Assembly: GCA_002305545.1 (NCBI GenBank)
Contig: DBRG01000019.1
Span: 124,001-188,000 of the forward strand
Source of the DNA: Bacteroidales bacterium UBA1374
Lineage (GTDB): Bacteria > Bacteroidota > Bacteroidia > Bacteroidales > UBA932
Reading direction: 5' to 3'
DNA: 64,000 bases
The translations under genes were made by a program, and so were the position numbers. The stretch's first letter is position 1. Each line of letters starts with the position of its first letter. The notes under the pieces were generated by a model. The model did not search any database. It had not been told where the DNA came from and saw only the letters and a list, made by a program, of their open reading frames with translations. Shown here piece by piece: positions 36,201 through 44,804 of the stretch.

Positions 36201-36395
36201 AGCCGGCACATTAATTGAATAGACACCATCCAGATTGGTTTGCGAGGTAATAGTTGTTCCCGCTACAACCACTGTCACATAGGGTATTGGAGCACCATCT
36301 TCAGAGGAAGTCACCGTCCCGGTAACCCTCTGTTGAGCAAACAATGCTGTGAACCCCATTATGACTGACAAAGTCAATAAAAGGAATTTTTTCAT
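33255..36395 (-). CDS. SusC/RagA-family TonB-dependent transporter
   Basis: 1046-aa outer-membrane channel that imports a ligand presented by its SusD partner, powered by TonB-ExbBD. Signal peptide ends LFAQ (about 20). A CarboxypepD_reg-like domain spans about 22-105 (VTGTVTSSEDGAPIPYVTV). The plug starts after EDVVVVAYGTAKKESLTG and includes VIIRGYGSINASQTPLYVVDG and VLKDASSGALYGARGANG. The barrel ends TIGLNLNF. No sigma or anti-sigma gene is next to it, and no CAZyme is in the operon. Divergent from a second SusC gene. Confidence 0.95.
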   Translation of the reverse strand: MKKFLLLTLSVIMGFTALFAQQRVTGTVTSSEDGAPIPYVTVVVAGTTITSQTNLDGVYSINVPAGSNTLRFSFVGMQTVIADINGRAVVDVIMYPDAIALEDVVVVAYGTAKKESLTGSATVVDSKKLARRVVSNVTKALDGLSTGVITTSGSGQPGSGASVIIRGYGSINASQTPLYVVDGIPFNGNLNAINPADIESMTVLKDASSGALYGARGANGVIMITTRKATSEKVSITYNGSAGISNRALKRYDMVGQRDFVNMTYESLRNTYAFDNGYPWEEASQNAMNDLSSALGGELYNPFKNYTWATVIDPATGAVRADAVSAYDENWMDEIEQQNAFRHEHQLTVAGGSARTKALMSLGFLDENGVLKTTSFQRFSGRANVDSQVNDWVKAGLNLSASMTKSNSSGYTGSAYANVWYSAQFMAPIYPVWLKDDAGNDLLDELGNKQLDYGVTRPNLNDFSSVGTLYDDKFINTGDNVSGRTYVAIGSDQDKAGWLKGIKLTANFGVDYVSSNNTTFYNMYHGNAASSNGRLTKSNGRTLSFTFNQLLTWNRSFGNHTIDLLAGHEFYSYTYSYLTAQKTNLVDGILELRPGTTIADADSYSNTYKIESYLSRLNYNFKDKYYFSASFRTDGTSRFYKDSRWGNFWSVGANWRITQENFMQNVTWIDNLALKVSYGVQGNDDLGTLYAWQSFYDLGYPNAGYTGAMISSLENKELRWEKNANFNVGLDARLFGGRLDLSFEYFNRLTSDMLLSYPMALSTGFTGYDANVGTMVNKGLELTLSAQLIDTRNFGWRLTFMGSRVRNKVLSLTEDAPQIVSGNVVFKEGLPIRTFYMAKSAGVDPTNGTRLYWVYDEKDEETGEPINPYISSDYAKAAVSKWYFGSRIPELYGSASMELSFFNCIDLSIMTTYSIGGQMYDALYVGAMNPMYTGNTWSANALRRWQKPGDRTDVPRAGINAKYTANDSYLIDASYFAIKNITLGYTLPASAARKVGVSLLRIYVTLDNMRMFNYLNGMDPQYNFSGATDYVYSPNKTYTIGLNLNF

Positions 36396-36457
36396 CTGTC
36401 TTTTTTTTAGGTTAGTAAATAGTTTATAGGGTTTATCTTAAAGTTCCAGGTAGTTTA

Positions 36458-36465
36458 CAAAGATA
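36458..36465 (-). promoter_or_regulatory. -7 box TATCTTTG of the minus-strand SusC operon
   Basis: The minus strand reads TATCTTTG, giving a leader of roughly 60 nt before ATG 36395. TTT rather than TTG stands 19 nt upstream. Confidence 0.45.
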
Positions 36466-36662
36466 TAAATTTTTTTCAATTAGTAAACCTTTACCCTGCT
36501 ATGATTGAATTTTTGTGGACTAATTTTGGAGAATCAAAGTGATTTTACTTATAAAATGAAAGAATTAACTACAATTTTCAGCAAAAACCATAGAGAGTAT
36601 CCGTCTTCTTATATCAGTTTATATCAGAGTAACAGATTTTAGGTAATAAAATCCGTATTTTT

Positions 36663-36670
36663 TAAATTTG
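36663..36670 (+). promoter_or_regulatory. -7 box TAAATTTG of the plus-strand SusC operon
   Basis: TAAATTTG gives a leader of about 33 nt, containing the TACCTAA/AACCTAA direct repeat, before ATG 36708. Confidence 0.45.
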
Positions 36671-36707
36671 ATTGTTTTTTTACCTAATTCTTTAACCTAA
36701 CTTCTTT

Positions 36708-39700
36708 ATGATGAAAAAAACCAAAACTATCCTGACCGTTTTTTTCCTGGGTGTCTGTACTATTTTAACGGCACAGAACATCCAGGTGACAGGCAAGGTT
36801 ACGGACGCGGTTGACGGACAACCGCTTCCTGGTGCGACCATCTTTGTACAAGGTGAACGCACTGCTCAAGTTACCGATAACGACGGTAATTACGTAATCA
36901 CATGTCCTCCGGACGGCATCCTTATGTTTAGTTACGTGGGATATCTGAGTGTCGAGATTGAAGTGAACAACCGATCTGTCATTAACGTTGAGATGCGTGA
37001 TGTCAACGTTCTGGAAGAAGTGGTTGTTACGGCACTTGGTATTACCAGGGAAAGAAAGTCTATCGGAGCGGCTATCCAGGATGTGAAAGCCGAGCAGATC
37101 ACCAAATCGGGGCACCTGAGCCTTTCTTCAGCGCTTTCAGGGCGTGTGGCAGGGATGCAGGTCACCCAGGCAGGTGGTGCCATTGGGGCTTCAAGCCGTA
37201 TTGTCGTGAGGGGAAACTCTTCATTAAGCGGCAATGAACCTATGATCGTTGTGGATGGTATACCCATTTCCAACGACAACTACATGCAGAATGCCGTGGA
37301 CTACGGATCGGGCCTGACCGATATCAATCCTGAAGATATCGAGAACATTGCCGTACTCAAAGGCGGATCGGCTGCTTTGTATGGTATGCGGGCTGGTAAT
37401 GGCGTTGTACTCATTACAACAAAATCCGGTAAATCTGCCAGAGAAGGTCTTTCCATCACGTATAACGGCAGCTTTACGGTAGACAACGTTTACAACCTGC
37501 CCCCTCTTCAGAACCTGTATGGACAGGGATATGAAGGGGCCGAATATGAATACGAGAGAAGCGGGTATAACGGAACTTACCAGGACTGGGTTTACAATGA
37601 ACTTGGTTACAACGATCTGGCCAGTTATATTGGAGCTGATGAAAGTTGGGGTCCCCGGCTTGATATCGGGCTTAATATTCCCCAGTGGGACAGTCCGTAT
37701 TTGAACGACACCCACCTGGCAACCCCCTGGGTTTCGCGTCCAGATAACATTAAAAGCTTCTTTAACACCGGCTACTCGCAAAGTCATAACGTATCAGTAA
37801 TAACCAAGACCAAAGGGGCCACCACACGTGCATCCCTGGGCTTCCGGGACCAGAAAGGAACCCTTCCCAATACAGACCAGACACGTGTGACCGCACAGGT
37901 TAATTCGAATGTGGATATAAACAAATACATCTCGTTCGATCTGGCCATGAATTACACAAGGACCCAGAGTGAAAACCTCCCGCAGGGAGCATACAATGCC
38001 GGGAACCCCCTGCAATCATTGCTTCAGTGGTTCGGACGCCAGGTAAACATGGAATCCCTTAAGAATTTGTATGATAAAGGGAATGACCCGTACACGGGCC
38101 TGCCTTACAGCTGGTGCCCCGATTATCACCAGAACCCTTATTATACCATGTATTACAATACCAACAGCTTTGAACGCAACAGGTTCTTTGGAAAGACATC
38201 GTTATGGTTCAAACCAACAAGCTGGCTCAAATTTGAAGGCCGTCTGGGTTATGATTACTACGACACGTATACAAAGCAGGTGGTTCTGTATCACACCGAC
38301 TATCCCGACGGGGGTTTTTGGTCCTACAACAGGAAAAATGCCGAGATCAACGCCGATTTTCTGGCCTATTTTGATAAGACGTTCGGCGACAATCTGTTGA
38401 GTGTGAATGCCGTATTGGGAGCCAACTACAGGGATCTGGACTATAAGACATCCTCTCTGTCGGCAGAAGCCTTGATCGTTCCCGGTTTGTATACCATATC
38501 CAATGTGGCAGGAAGTCCCGGTACAAGCATGGGAGGATCCCATATCCGTTCCAATTCTGTTTATGCCAACCTTTCACTGGGTTTCAAGGGAATGCTTTAT
38601 ATAGATGCCTCTGCCCGCAACGACTGGTTTTCAACCATTGCGGATCCTTTCTTTTATCCTTCTGTATCGGGCAGCTGGATCATTACCGAAACATTCCCCG
38701 TTCTCAAAGGGACGGTACTTGAATTCCTGAAATTGCGCGGGGGCTGGGCAAAGATCGGAGCAGCCACCGGGGCTTATCAGACAGACCGGTATTACTCTTC
38801 TGTGGGATACAATATCCATGGGGTGGGACAGTTCTACAACCCCACCACGTATCCGCCCGCAGGGCTTCGTCCCGAATCTGTAGAAACTTCAGAAATAGGT
38901 CTGGAAGCCAGGTTCTTTGATAACCGGCTGGGCTTTGATGTGGCTTTGTATAACAAAAATACTACAGATCAGATCCTTAACGTAGAGGTATCACGTGCCA
39001 CAGGGTACAATGCCATGATAATCAATGCCGGGGAGATCAACAACAAGGGTATTGAAGTTCAACTAACGGCCAATCCGGTGAGAACCAGTGATTTTAACTG
39101 GAACATCACCCTGAACTGGTCCATGGACAGAAGCAAGATCCTTTACCTGTATGAGAATGAAGAATCCAATCAGCTGATAGATGTTTACACCATAGGCTCC
39201 TCCTGGTCTGTATATACACAGGCACGCAAGGGTGAACCCTGGGGTGCCATTTACGGGACAGGATCTGTAACAGATGATGACGGGAATATCGTTGTAGGCG
39301 CCAACGGCCGTGCAAAACGCCAAAGCAAGGTGCTGGGCAATGTCAATCCGGACTGGATAGCAGGTCTGTCAATGGATTTCACCTGGAAAAATCTTTCATT
39401 GGGAGTGATGTTTGACTTCCGCAAAGGAGGAGATTTTTTCTCAGTTTCGCAGATGTTCGGTGCTTATACCGGGATTTACGAATACACGGCAGCCAACGGG
39501 GTGCGTGAAAACGGTGTGGTCTTTGGTAAAGACATCCTCACCGACAAAAAATTTGTGAAAGAAGACGGTTCGGTCAACGACATTGTAGTTGCCCCGACAT
39601 CTGCATTTTCAGATTTTTACAGCAACCGTTCTTACTCTGTCATTGACGGTTCTTACCTTAAATTGAAGGACTTTTATATCACCTACACAATTCCTGCTTC

Positions 39701-39905
39701 AAGAATATCCAAGAACAGCCTGATTAAAGCGTTCAATGTGTCTTTGGTTGGTAATAATGTAGCCATCCTGTGGCTGCATAAATCCAACATTACCAGGGTT
39801 GATCCTGAATCGAGCATGAATTCCGGAAACAGCGGTGTGGGTATGGAATCCAATGCTTATCTGCCTACCCGCAGTATCGGTCTTAAAGTAGGTATCACTT
39901 TCTAA
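36708..39905 (+). CDS. SusC/RagA-family TonB-dependent transporter (second system)
   Basis: 1065 aa. Signal peptide ends LTAQ. CarboxypepD_reg-like domain (VTGKVTDAVDGQPLPGAT), then EEVVVTALGITRERKSIGAA, the plug with IVVRGNSSLSGNEPMIVVDG and VLKGGSAALYGMRAGNG, and a barrel ending IGLKVGITF. The ALGITRERKSIG form marks a different SusC subgroup from the divergent neighbour; I associate this subgroup, with its SusD_like_2-type partner, more with RagA-like peptide import than with glycans, but that is inference. A second ATG at 36711 is a possible start. Confidence 0.95.
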   Translation: MMKKTKTILTVFFLGVCTILTAQNIQVTGKVTDAVDGQPLPGATIFVQGERTAQVTDNDGNYVITCPPDGILMFSYVGYLSVEIEVNNRSVINVEMRDVNVLEEVVVTALGITRERKSIGAAIQDVKAEQITKSGHLSLSSALSGRVAGMQVTQAGGAIGASSRIVVRGNSSLSGNEPMIVVDGIPISNDNYMQNAVDYGSGLTDINPEDIENIAVLKGGSAALYGMRAGNGVVLITTKSGKSAREGLSITYNGSFTVDNVYNLPPLQNLYGQGYEGAEYEYERSGYNGTYQDWVYNELGYNDLASYIGADESWGPRLDIGLNIPQWDSPYLNDTHLATPWVSRPDNIKSFFNTGYSQSHNVSVITKTKGATTRASLGFRDQKGTLPNTDQTRVTAQVNSNVDINKYISFDLAMNYTRTQSENLPQGAYNAGNPLQSLLQWFGRQVNMESLKNLYDKGNDPYTGLPYSWCPDYHQNPYYTMYYNTNSFERNRFFGKTSLWFKPTSWLKFEGRLGYDYYDTYTKQVVLYHTDYPDGGFWSYNRKNAEINADFLAYFDKTFGDNLLSVNAVLGANYRDLDYKTSSLSAEALIVPGLYTISNVAGSPGTSMGGSHIRSNSVYANLSLGFKGMLYIDASARNDWFSTIADPFFYPSVSGSWIITETFPVLKGTVLEFLKLRGGWAKIGAATGAYQTDRYYSSVGYNIHGVGQFYNPTTYPPAGLRPESVETSEIGLEARFFDNRLGFDVALYNKNTTDQILNVEVSRATGYNAMIINAGEINNKGIEVQLTANPVRTSDFNWNITLNWSMDRSKILYLYENEESNQLIDVYTIGSSWSVYTQARKGEPWGAIYGTGSVTDDDGNIVVGANGRAKRQSKVLGNVNPDWIAGLSMDFTWKNLSLGVMFDFRKGGDFFSVSQMFGAYTGIYEYTAANGVRENGVVFGKDILTDKKFVKEDGSVNDIVVAPTSAFSDFYSNRSYSVIDGSYLKLKDFYITYTIPASRISKNSLIKAFNVSLVGNNVAILWLHKSNITRVDPESSMNSGNSGVGMESNAYLPTRSIGLKVGITF

Positions 39906-39923
39906 CCCCAAATAATTGAAGAA

Positions 39924-41390
39924 ATGAAAACAAAATTGTATAAATTAACTGTTATCGCCGTTTTCGGTGTTCTGTTGATGGGGTGTACAAAAGATTTCAA
40001 GAAAATCAACACAGACCCCAACGCCGCTGCGGATGTGCCCATAGCCAATGTATTTGCTTATTGTATCCGGTATACCTGCAGCACACATTTTGACGCCTGG
40101 GCAGATTTGAATGAGCCGAGCACCTATGGCGGTCATATTGCCAAGAAACAATACATTGACGAAGCCCGTTATGTTTTCCGTCCCGCTGTCGTACAGAATA
40201 ACTGGACGTATCTTTACAGGATCCTGAATAACCTGAGGGATATCAGGAACAGGGCCGAAGCGGACAACCTCACCAATATGGTCAATGTAACCAAGATCTG
40301 GGAAGCTGTCGTTATGCAGCTTGGAACTGACCGGTGGCGTGACCTGCCCTATTCAGAGGCAATCCAGCTGGAAAGTGGCGTAGTCGCTCCCAAGTACGAC
40401 ACCCAGGAAGAGATCTATCCTGCCCTGATGGACTTGCTTAAAGAAGCTGCAGACGGACTGAACGCCGGTGGCACCGATGATATCAGTGCCGGAGATATTT
40501 TCTACAATGGAGATACAGATGCCTGGCTCCGTCTGGCCAATTCCATCCGCCTGCGAATGGCCCTTCGCATCGCCAATGTCAATCCCACAATGGCAAAACA
40601 GGTAGTGGAAGAGATAACGGGTAATCCCGGAACATATCCTCTCATTAAGGAAAACAGCCAGAATGCGTTCTTCTACTGGCCGGGGTCTTCCCCTTATTTT
40701 GAGCCCTGGGCAGATGATTACCGGACCCGTGACGACCATTGCATCTCGGATATCCTGGTAAATGTATTGCTAGACCTGGACGATCCCCGGCTTCCTGTTT
40801 ATGCACAGCCAAACGGTTATGGCGAGTATGCAGGGTGCGAGATCGGAGGACCCGATGCCATAACTACCGGGCATGCGATGAAATACTCTCTGATTGGTAC
40901 ACGTTTCCGTGAAGATATGGGCGGCTTTTCGCCTATCTACCGCGCAGCTGAAACCCATTTCCATCTTGCCGAAGCCGCTGTCCGCGGCTGGAATGCAGGT
41001 ATCTCGGCAAAAAGTGCCTATGAAGCCGGAGTGGCCGCTTCCATGGAAGAAAACGGTGTTGAATCAGAGGTTGCCGCGTATCTGGCCGGAAAAGCCGCCT
41101 TTGACGGATCGCTCAACCAGATCTACCTGCAGGAATGGATCTGTCTCTTTAAACAGGGGATGGAAGCCTGGTCCCTGTACAGGAAGACCGGTATTCCCAC
41201 CACCCACCATATTGCCAGATCCATGGAGGAAAGCGGTTATACAGGACATAACACACCTCCACTGCGTTACCCCTATCCCATCATTGAGTCCTCGCTCAAC
41301 GGAGCCAATTCAGCAGGACCCATGGCTGATGTTGTTGATGATTTCTGGGGAAAGCAAATGTGGTTTGACACCCGTACCGGTTTAAAATAA
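39924..41390 (+). CDS. SusD/RagB-like outer-membrane lipoprotein (SusD_like_2 type)
   Basis: 488 aa; lipobox LMGC (Cys16) followed by TKDFKKINTDPNA, the typical start of the SusD-like_2 (PF12771-type) group. Conserved blocks: NWTYLYRILNNLRDI, GTDRWRDLPYSEA, and LANSIRLRMALRI in the middle, and FRAAETHFHLAEAA-like and RTGLK at the end. It lies 18 nt after its SusC partner. A structured, terminator-ended 3' region follows. Confidence 0.92.
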   Translation: MKTKLYKLTVIAVFGVLLMGCTKDFKKINTDPNAAADVPIANVFAYCIRYTCSTHFDAWADLNEPSTYGGHIAKKQYIDEARYVFRPAVVQNNWTYLYRILNNLRDIRNRAEADNLTNMVNVTKIWEAVVMQLGTDRWRDLPYSEAIQLESGVVAPKYDTQEEIYPALMDLLKEAADGLNAGGTDDISAGDIFYNGDTDAWLRLANSIRLRMALRIANVNPTMAKQVVEEITGNPGTYPLIKENSQNAFFYWPGSSPYFEPWADDYRTRDDHCISDILVNVLLDLDDPRLPVYAQPNGYGEYAGCEIGGPDAITTGHAMKYSLIGTRFREDMGGFSPIYRAAETHFHLAEAAVRGWNAGISAKSAYEAGVAASMEENGVESEVAAYLAGKAAFDGSLNQIYLQEWICLFKQGMEAWSLYRKTGIPTTHHIARSMEESGYTGHNTPPLRYPYPIIESSLNGANSAGPMADVVDDFWGKQMWFDTRTGLK

Positions 41391-41400
41391 AACCGATGAT

Positions 41401-41455
41401 GAGGCGGATCCGTGATGCGCAGCCGGGTCCCGCCTGACAAGTTCGCTGCGCCACA
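41401..41455 (+). other. GC-rich region with competing stem-loops behind SusD
   Basis: GCGCAGC (41417-41423) pairs with GCTGCGC (41445-41451). An alternative stem pairs AGGCG (41402-41406) with CGCCT (41431-41435) and overlaps the first. The GC-rich block stands out from the AT-rich spacers elsewhere and precedes the terminator at 41462. No ORF is evident. Confidence 0.4.
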
Positions 41456-41461
41456 AGAAAG

Positions 41462-41493
41462 GGGAGCTTTTTAAGAAGGCTCCCTCTTTTTTT
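41462..41493 (+). terminator. Intrinsic terminator of the second SusCD operon
   Basis: GGGAGC pairs with GCTCCC around TTTTTAAGAAG, followed by CTCTTTTTTT. This is the clearest intrinsic terminator in the window and ends the plus-strand SusC-SusD unit. Confidence 0.75.
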
Positions 41494-41542
41494 GTGGCTT
41501 GGGCCACCTCCTTACCGGAAATTCCAAATTAAAAATAACGCA

Positions 41543-41550
41543 TATATTTG
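41543..41550 (+). promoter_or_regulatory. -7 box TATATTTG of the acyltransferase gene
   Basis: TATATTTG, then 5 nt (CAGGC), then ATG 41556: a leaderless or near-leaderless start. It also rules out the longer ORF start at 41499. Confidence 0.55.
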
Positions 41551-41555
41551 CAGGC

Positions 41556-42809
41556 ATGAAATATGCCATGAATTTTTTCCCCTTGCGTGAGGTCAAACGT
41601 TTTGACCTCGCCCGGATGCCCAGGCCGGTAAGCTGGTATTTAAGGCCCATAGCATGGATGTTGAGTTTTCCTTCTGTCTGGCGCCACCATACCAGGATCA
41701 GGAAAGTGGACATGGAGGGAGTCAAATCCCCGTATTTACTGCTGTGCAATCACAATGCCTTTTATGATTTTATGGTTGCTACCGTAGCTACCTTTCCCCA
41801 CCAGGCATTCTATGTAGTGGCAGTAGACGGATTCATAGGCAGAGAATGGCTTATGAGGCGTATAGGATGCATAGGTAAGCGCAAATTTACCAACGATATT
41901 GCTCTGATACGTCATATAAAAACAGTGGTGGAAAGGGGAAAGATTGCCGCCATATATCCCGAGGCTCGTTATTCCCTTTGCGGGACCAATGCAATATTAC
42001 CAGAGTCACTGGGCAAGCTTGTCAAGCGTCTTAATGTGCCTGTTGTAACCCTTATTACCTATGGACACCATATCAATGCTCCTTTCTGGAACACGAAAAC
42101 ACGCGGGGTAAGGACCAAGGCAACCATGACACGCATCATAACCAGGGAGGAGGCTTCGACGCTACCGACAGATGAGATTAACCGGAAGATAAACCAGGCT
42201 TTCGAATACGATGATTTTGCCTGGCAGCGTGAAAACAAGATACCGGTACTTTATAAAGAAAGAGCCCGCGGGTTGCATAAAGTGTTGTATCAGTGTCCCG
42301 GTTGCAGGACAGAGTACAGGATGGATTCAGGTGGAAGTGAAATCTGGTGCAATCATTGCGGCAAACGCTGGAGCATGTCTGAATACGGCGAATTGAAAGC
42401 CCTGGATGGGGAGACACATTTTGCCCATATTCCCGATTGGTATGAATGGGAAAGAGAACAAGTACGCAGGGAAGTTGAGGAAGGCCGTTATTGTTATATA
42501 GGGAACGCCACAGTCAGGATGCTACCCAATTCCAAGGGTTTCATTGATTTTGGCAAGGCCGTGCTGACCCATAATATGGAGGGTTTCACACTAGATGGAA
42601 GTGATCACGGGGCCAATTATACACTGAATATCCCGGCCCAATCTGTCTATGCCTGCCATATAGAATACAATTACGGCAAATACAAAAGAGACTGTGTTGA
42701 TCTCAATACCCTGAACGACTCTTATTGGGTTTTTCCGGAAGGCGATGATTTCTCGGTGACCAAGATATCCCTGGCCACCGAGGAATTATTCAACTATAAG
42801 AAATTATAA
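41556..42809 (+). CDS. PlsC-like acyltransferase fused to a C4 zinc ribbon
   Basis: 417 aa. The N-terminal half has an acyltransferase core: NHNAFYDF with the HX4D motif His66-Asp71, and a YPEARYS block matching the EGTR-like motif. This points to glycerolipid or other lipid acylation at the membrane. After about residue 240 comes a four-cysteine zinc ribbon (Cys247, Cys250, Cys265, Cys268) and a C-terminal beta-rich region of about 140 residues (TVRMLPNSKGFIDF, YTLNIPAQSVYACHIEYN) that I do not recognise. No signal peptide. The last 16 nt overlap DPP III tail to tail. The substrate is unknown. Confidence 0.82.
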   Translation: MKYAMNFFPLREVKRFDLARMPRPVSWYLRPIAWMLSFPSVWRHHTRIRKVDMEGVKSPYLLLCNHNAFYDFMVATVATFPHQAFYVVAVDGFIGREWLMRRIGCIGKRKFTNDIALIRHIKTVVERGKIAAIYPEARYSLCGTNAILPESLGKLVKRLNVPVVTLITYGHHINAPFWNTKTRGVRTKATMTRIITREEASTLPTDEINRKINQAFEYDDFAWQRENKIPVLYKERARGLHKVLYQCPGCRTEYRMDSGGSEIWCNHCGKRWSMSEYGELKALDGETHFAHIPDWYEWEREQVRREVEEGRYCYIGNATVRMLPNSKGFIDFGKAVLTHNMEGFTLDGSDHGANYTLNIPAQSVYACHIEYNYGKYKRDCVDLNTLNDSYWVFPEGDDFSVTKISLATEELFNYKKL

Positions 42810-44797
42810 GCTTTCCCGTAGGATAATTGTTGTTGCAGGAAATCCTCGGCATATTCCAGTTTCAGGTCTTTGATCTCACCTTTCCTGTTGTATACCGGAA
42901 TGATGTTGGGATTGAGGAAACCCCCGTAAGGCCTCAGTTCCAGGGCAGCGTAACGTTCCAGCACTTCCCTGTGCAACTCCTGGTCTACCTGAATAGCGTA
43001 TTGTTCAACCAGGGCTTTCCCCGCCTTGTAATCCCCTTCTGATCTGATCCTTTGTATTTGTGCCAGCAATGTGGCAAACAGCTGGCGGAGTTCTCCGTAA
43101 TCATTGATCACAAAGTAAGTTTTCCCATCCCTGACCTTTTTTTCAATGGCATTGCCGTTTTGGAATACCCACGATGCGATCAGTTGACGGCATTGCATGT
43201 GCGCCTGTGTGATGTTCCTTCCTGGTTCTATACGTACCAGCTGGGTGAACAGGCCATTGCGGATGTAATTGATATATTCTGCTTTATAAGCTTCCGGATC
43301 GGTCAGGACTCCCAGTTCAACCAGCTTGGGGTCTGCAAGGTAATACAAGGCAAACAGATCTGCCCGCGATTCTTCCAGTGCAGAATAGTATTCTCCCAGT
43401 GACGTTGAAGATACACCCGGCAACAGCTGGCCGGAACCGTGCCCCAGGCATTCATGCAGGTCTGTGTGCAGATCCCCTGTTTTTGTTCCGAATTGCTTTA
43501 CAAGAGCCACTTCCTGCTCATCCCAGGAGAACTCGTCAAGCATGTTTTTTGGCGATTCCTGCGCCGCTTTGTCATAGGCATTGGTGATATTGGCAATGGT
43601 AACGGATTTGGATCCGTATTCCTTGCCTATCCAGTCCGAGTTGGGCAGGTTGATGCCTATGGGCGTGGAAGGGTAGGAGTCTCCTCCCAGCATGACCACG
43701 TTGATCACTTTGGCCGAGACTCCCGTCACCTGCTCTTTTCTGAACCGTGGGTCAATCGGGGAATTGTCTTCAAACCACTGCGCATTTTGACTGATGATTG
43801 TCGTTCTGCGGGAAGCCTCGGTGTCCATGTAATTCACGTTCCCTTCCCAGGAACCTTTTCTTCCCAGGGGGTCTCCATAATATTCAATAAACCCGTTGAT
43901 GAAATCTACAAAAGTATCGGTGTCCTGCACCCAGGCCACATTGAAGGCATCCCAGAGGGCCAGGTCTCCGGTTTGATAATAATCGATCAGTGTTTTGATG
44001 TAAGAGGCTTGTTCAGGGCTCTCAGCCACCCCGGCGGCTTTCTCAAGCCAGTGGCAGATCTGTTGGATGGCAGGTCCGTAAAGCCCGTCGGCCTTGTAAG
44101 TTTCTTCAATAACTGCTCCCTCTTTCCATACCAGACGGCTGTTCAGACCATATTCAACAGGGCGACGGTCACTGGTGTCCTCCATGGCGGCGTAGAACTC
44201 CTCGGCCTGTGTCCGGCTTACACCGTCGTAAAAATTGGTTGAGGATGTAAGGAGCAGATCACCTTCCCTGCCCATGCTTTTACGCATCTTGTATAGCCCG
44301 GGGTTGCACATGATCTCTACCATGGAGTCTCTGTCTGCATGCACATCCGAATTTTCCAGGAGTTGTTTCATGTAATCGGCCGAACAGGAAGGCAGGATCT
44401 TTTCTTCTGCATAATGGTGGTGTATGCCATTACTGAAAAAAACCCGTTTGGCATAAACCAGGAATTCTTGAAATTCAGGAGTTTCTCTATTGCCCGTATA
44501 GGTTTCAAGTATGGCTTCAAGGCATTTTCTCACTTCCAGGTTGTGTTTGAAATTCTGGTCCCAGAAAATGTCCCTGCCACATTTGACGGCTTCTCCCATG
44601 TAGTAGATAAATTTCTTCTGCTGCAAATCCAGGTCGTCCCACCCGGGGACCTTATACCGGATGATCTTAATATCTGCAAATTCTTCTACCAGGTATCTGA
44701 ATTCAGATTCCTGGTTTTTAGTCTCTTTCGGACCCTGGTTACAGGATAATCCCGCTATGCCTGCCAGACAGGCAAAAGCAATTTTCATTGTATTCAT
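42794..44797 (-). CDS. Dipeptidyl-peptidase III (M49 zinc peptidase), lipoprotein
   Basis: Releases dipeptides from peptide N-termini. 667 aa from ATG 44797; a longer frame to 44830 would read into the preceding gene. A hydrophobic leader ends GLSC (Cys19 from this start), so the enzyme is probably membrane-anchored outside the cytoplasm, unlike eukaryotic DPP III. The zinc motif is HECLGH (M49 HEXXGH form) followed by GSGQLLPG, with the third ligand in EESRADLFAL. It lies 8 nt behind the small protein ending at 44805 and is probably part of that operon. It overlaps the acyltransferase gene by 16 nt. Confidence 0.92.
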   Translation of the reverse strand: MNTMKIAFACLAGIAGLSCNQGPKETKNQESEFRYLVEEFADIKIIRYKVPGWDDLDLQQKKFIYYMGEAVKCGRDIFWDQNFKHNLEVRKCLEAILETYTGNRETPEFQEFLVYAKRVFFSNGIHHHYAEEKILPSCSADYMKQLLENSDVHADRDSMVEIMCNPGLYKMRKSMGREGDLLLTSSTNFYDGVSRTQAEEFYAAMEDTSDRRPVEYGLNSRLVWKEGAVIEETYKADGLYGPAIQQICHWLEKAAGVAESPEQASYIKTLIDYYQTGDLALWDAFNVAWVQDTDTFVDFINGFIEYYGDPLGRKGSWEGNVNYMDTEASRRTTIISQNAQWFEDNSPIDPRFRKEQVTGVSAKVINVVMLGGDSYPSTPIGINLPNSDWIGKEYGSKSVTIANITNAYDKAAQESPKNMLDEFSWDEQEVALVKQFGTKTGDLHTDLHECLGHGSGQLLPGVSSTSLGEYYSALEESRADLFALYYLADPKLVELGVLTDPEAYKAEYINYIRNGLFTQLVRIEPGRNITQAHMQCRQLIASWVFQNGNAIEKKVRDGKTYFVINDYGELRQLFATLLAQIQRIRSEGDYKAGKALVEQYAIQVDQELHREVLERYAALELRPYGGFLNPNIIPVYNRKGEIKDLKLEYAEDFLQQQLSYGKAYNFL

Positions 44798-44804
44798 TGT
44801 TATG

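Larger units (their letters stand above)
36396..36707. promoter_or_regulatory. 312-bp divergent control region between two SusC genes
   Basis: AT-rich, with no ORF I can support. Holds a -7 box for each gene (36458-36465 on minus, 36663-36670 on plus). Each leader also carries AACCTAA shortly before the ATG (minus strand 36413-36407; plus strand 36694-36700, with a second copy TACCTAA 13 nt earlier at 36681-36687). The central 150 bp between the boxes shows nothing I recognise; an operator for a SusR- or HTCS-like regulator could sit there, but no regulator gene is in the window. Confidence 0.6.

Noticed and set aside
41391..41555. GC-rich inverted repeats as an insertion sequence end or attachment site
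   Set aside because: No transposase, no target duplication, and the region ends in a normal terminator.
43439..44242. 267-aa open frame antisense to DPP III
   Set aside because: Same reasoning: opposite a complete M49 peptidase, no start signals.
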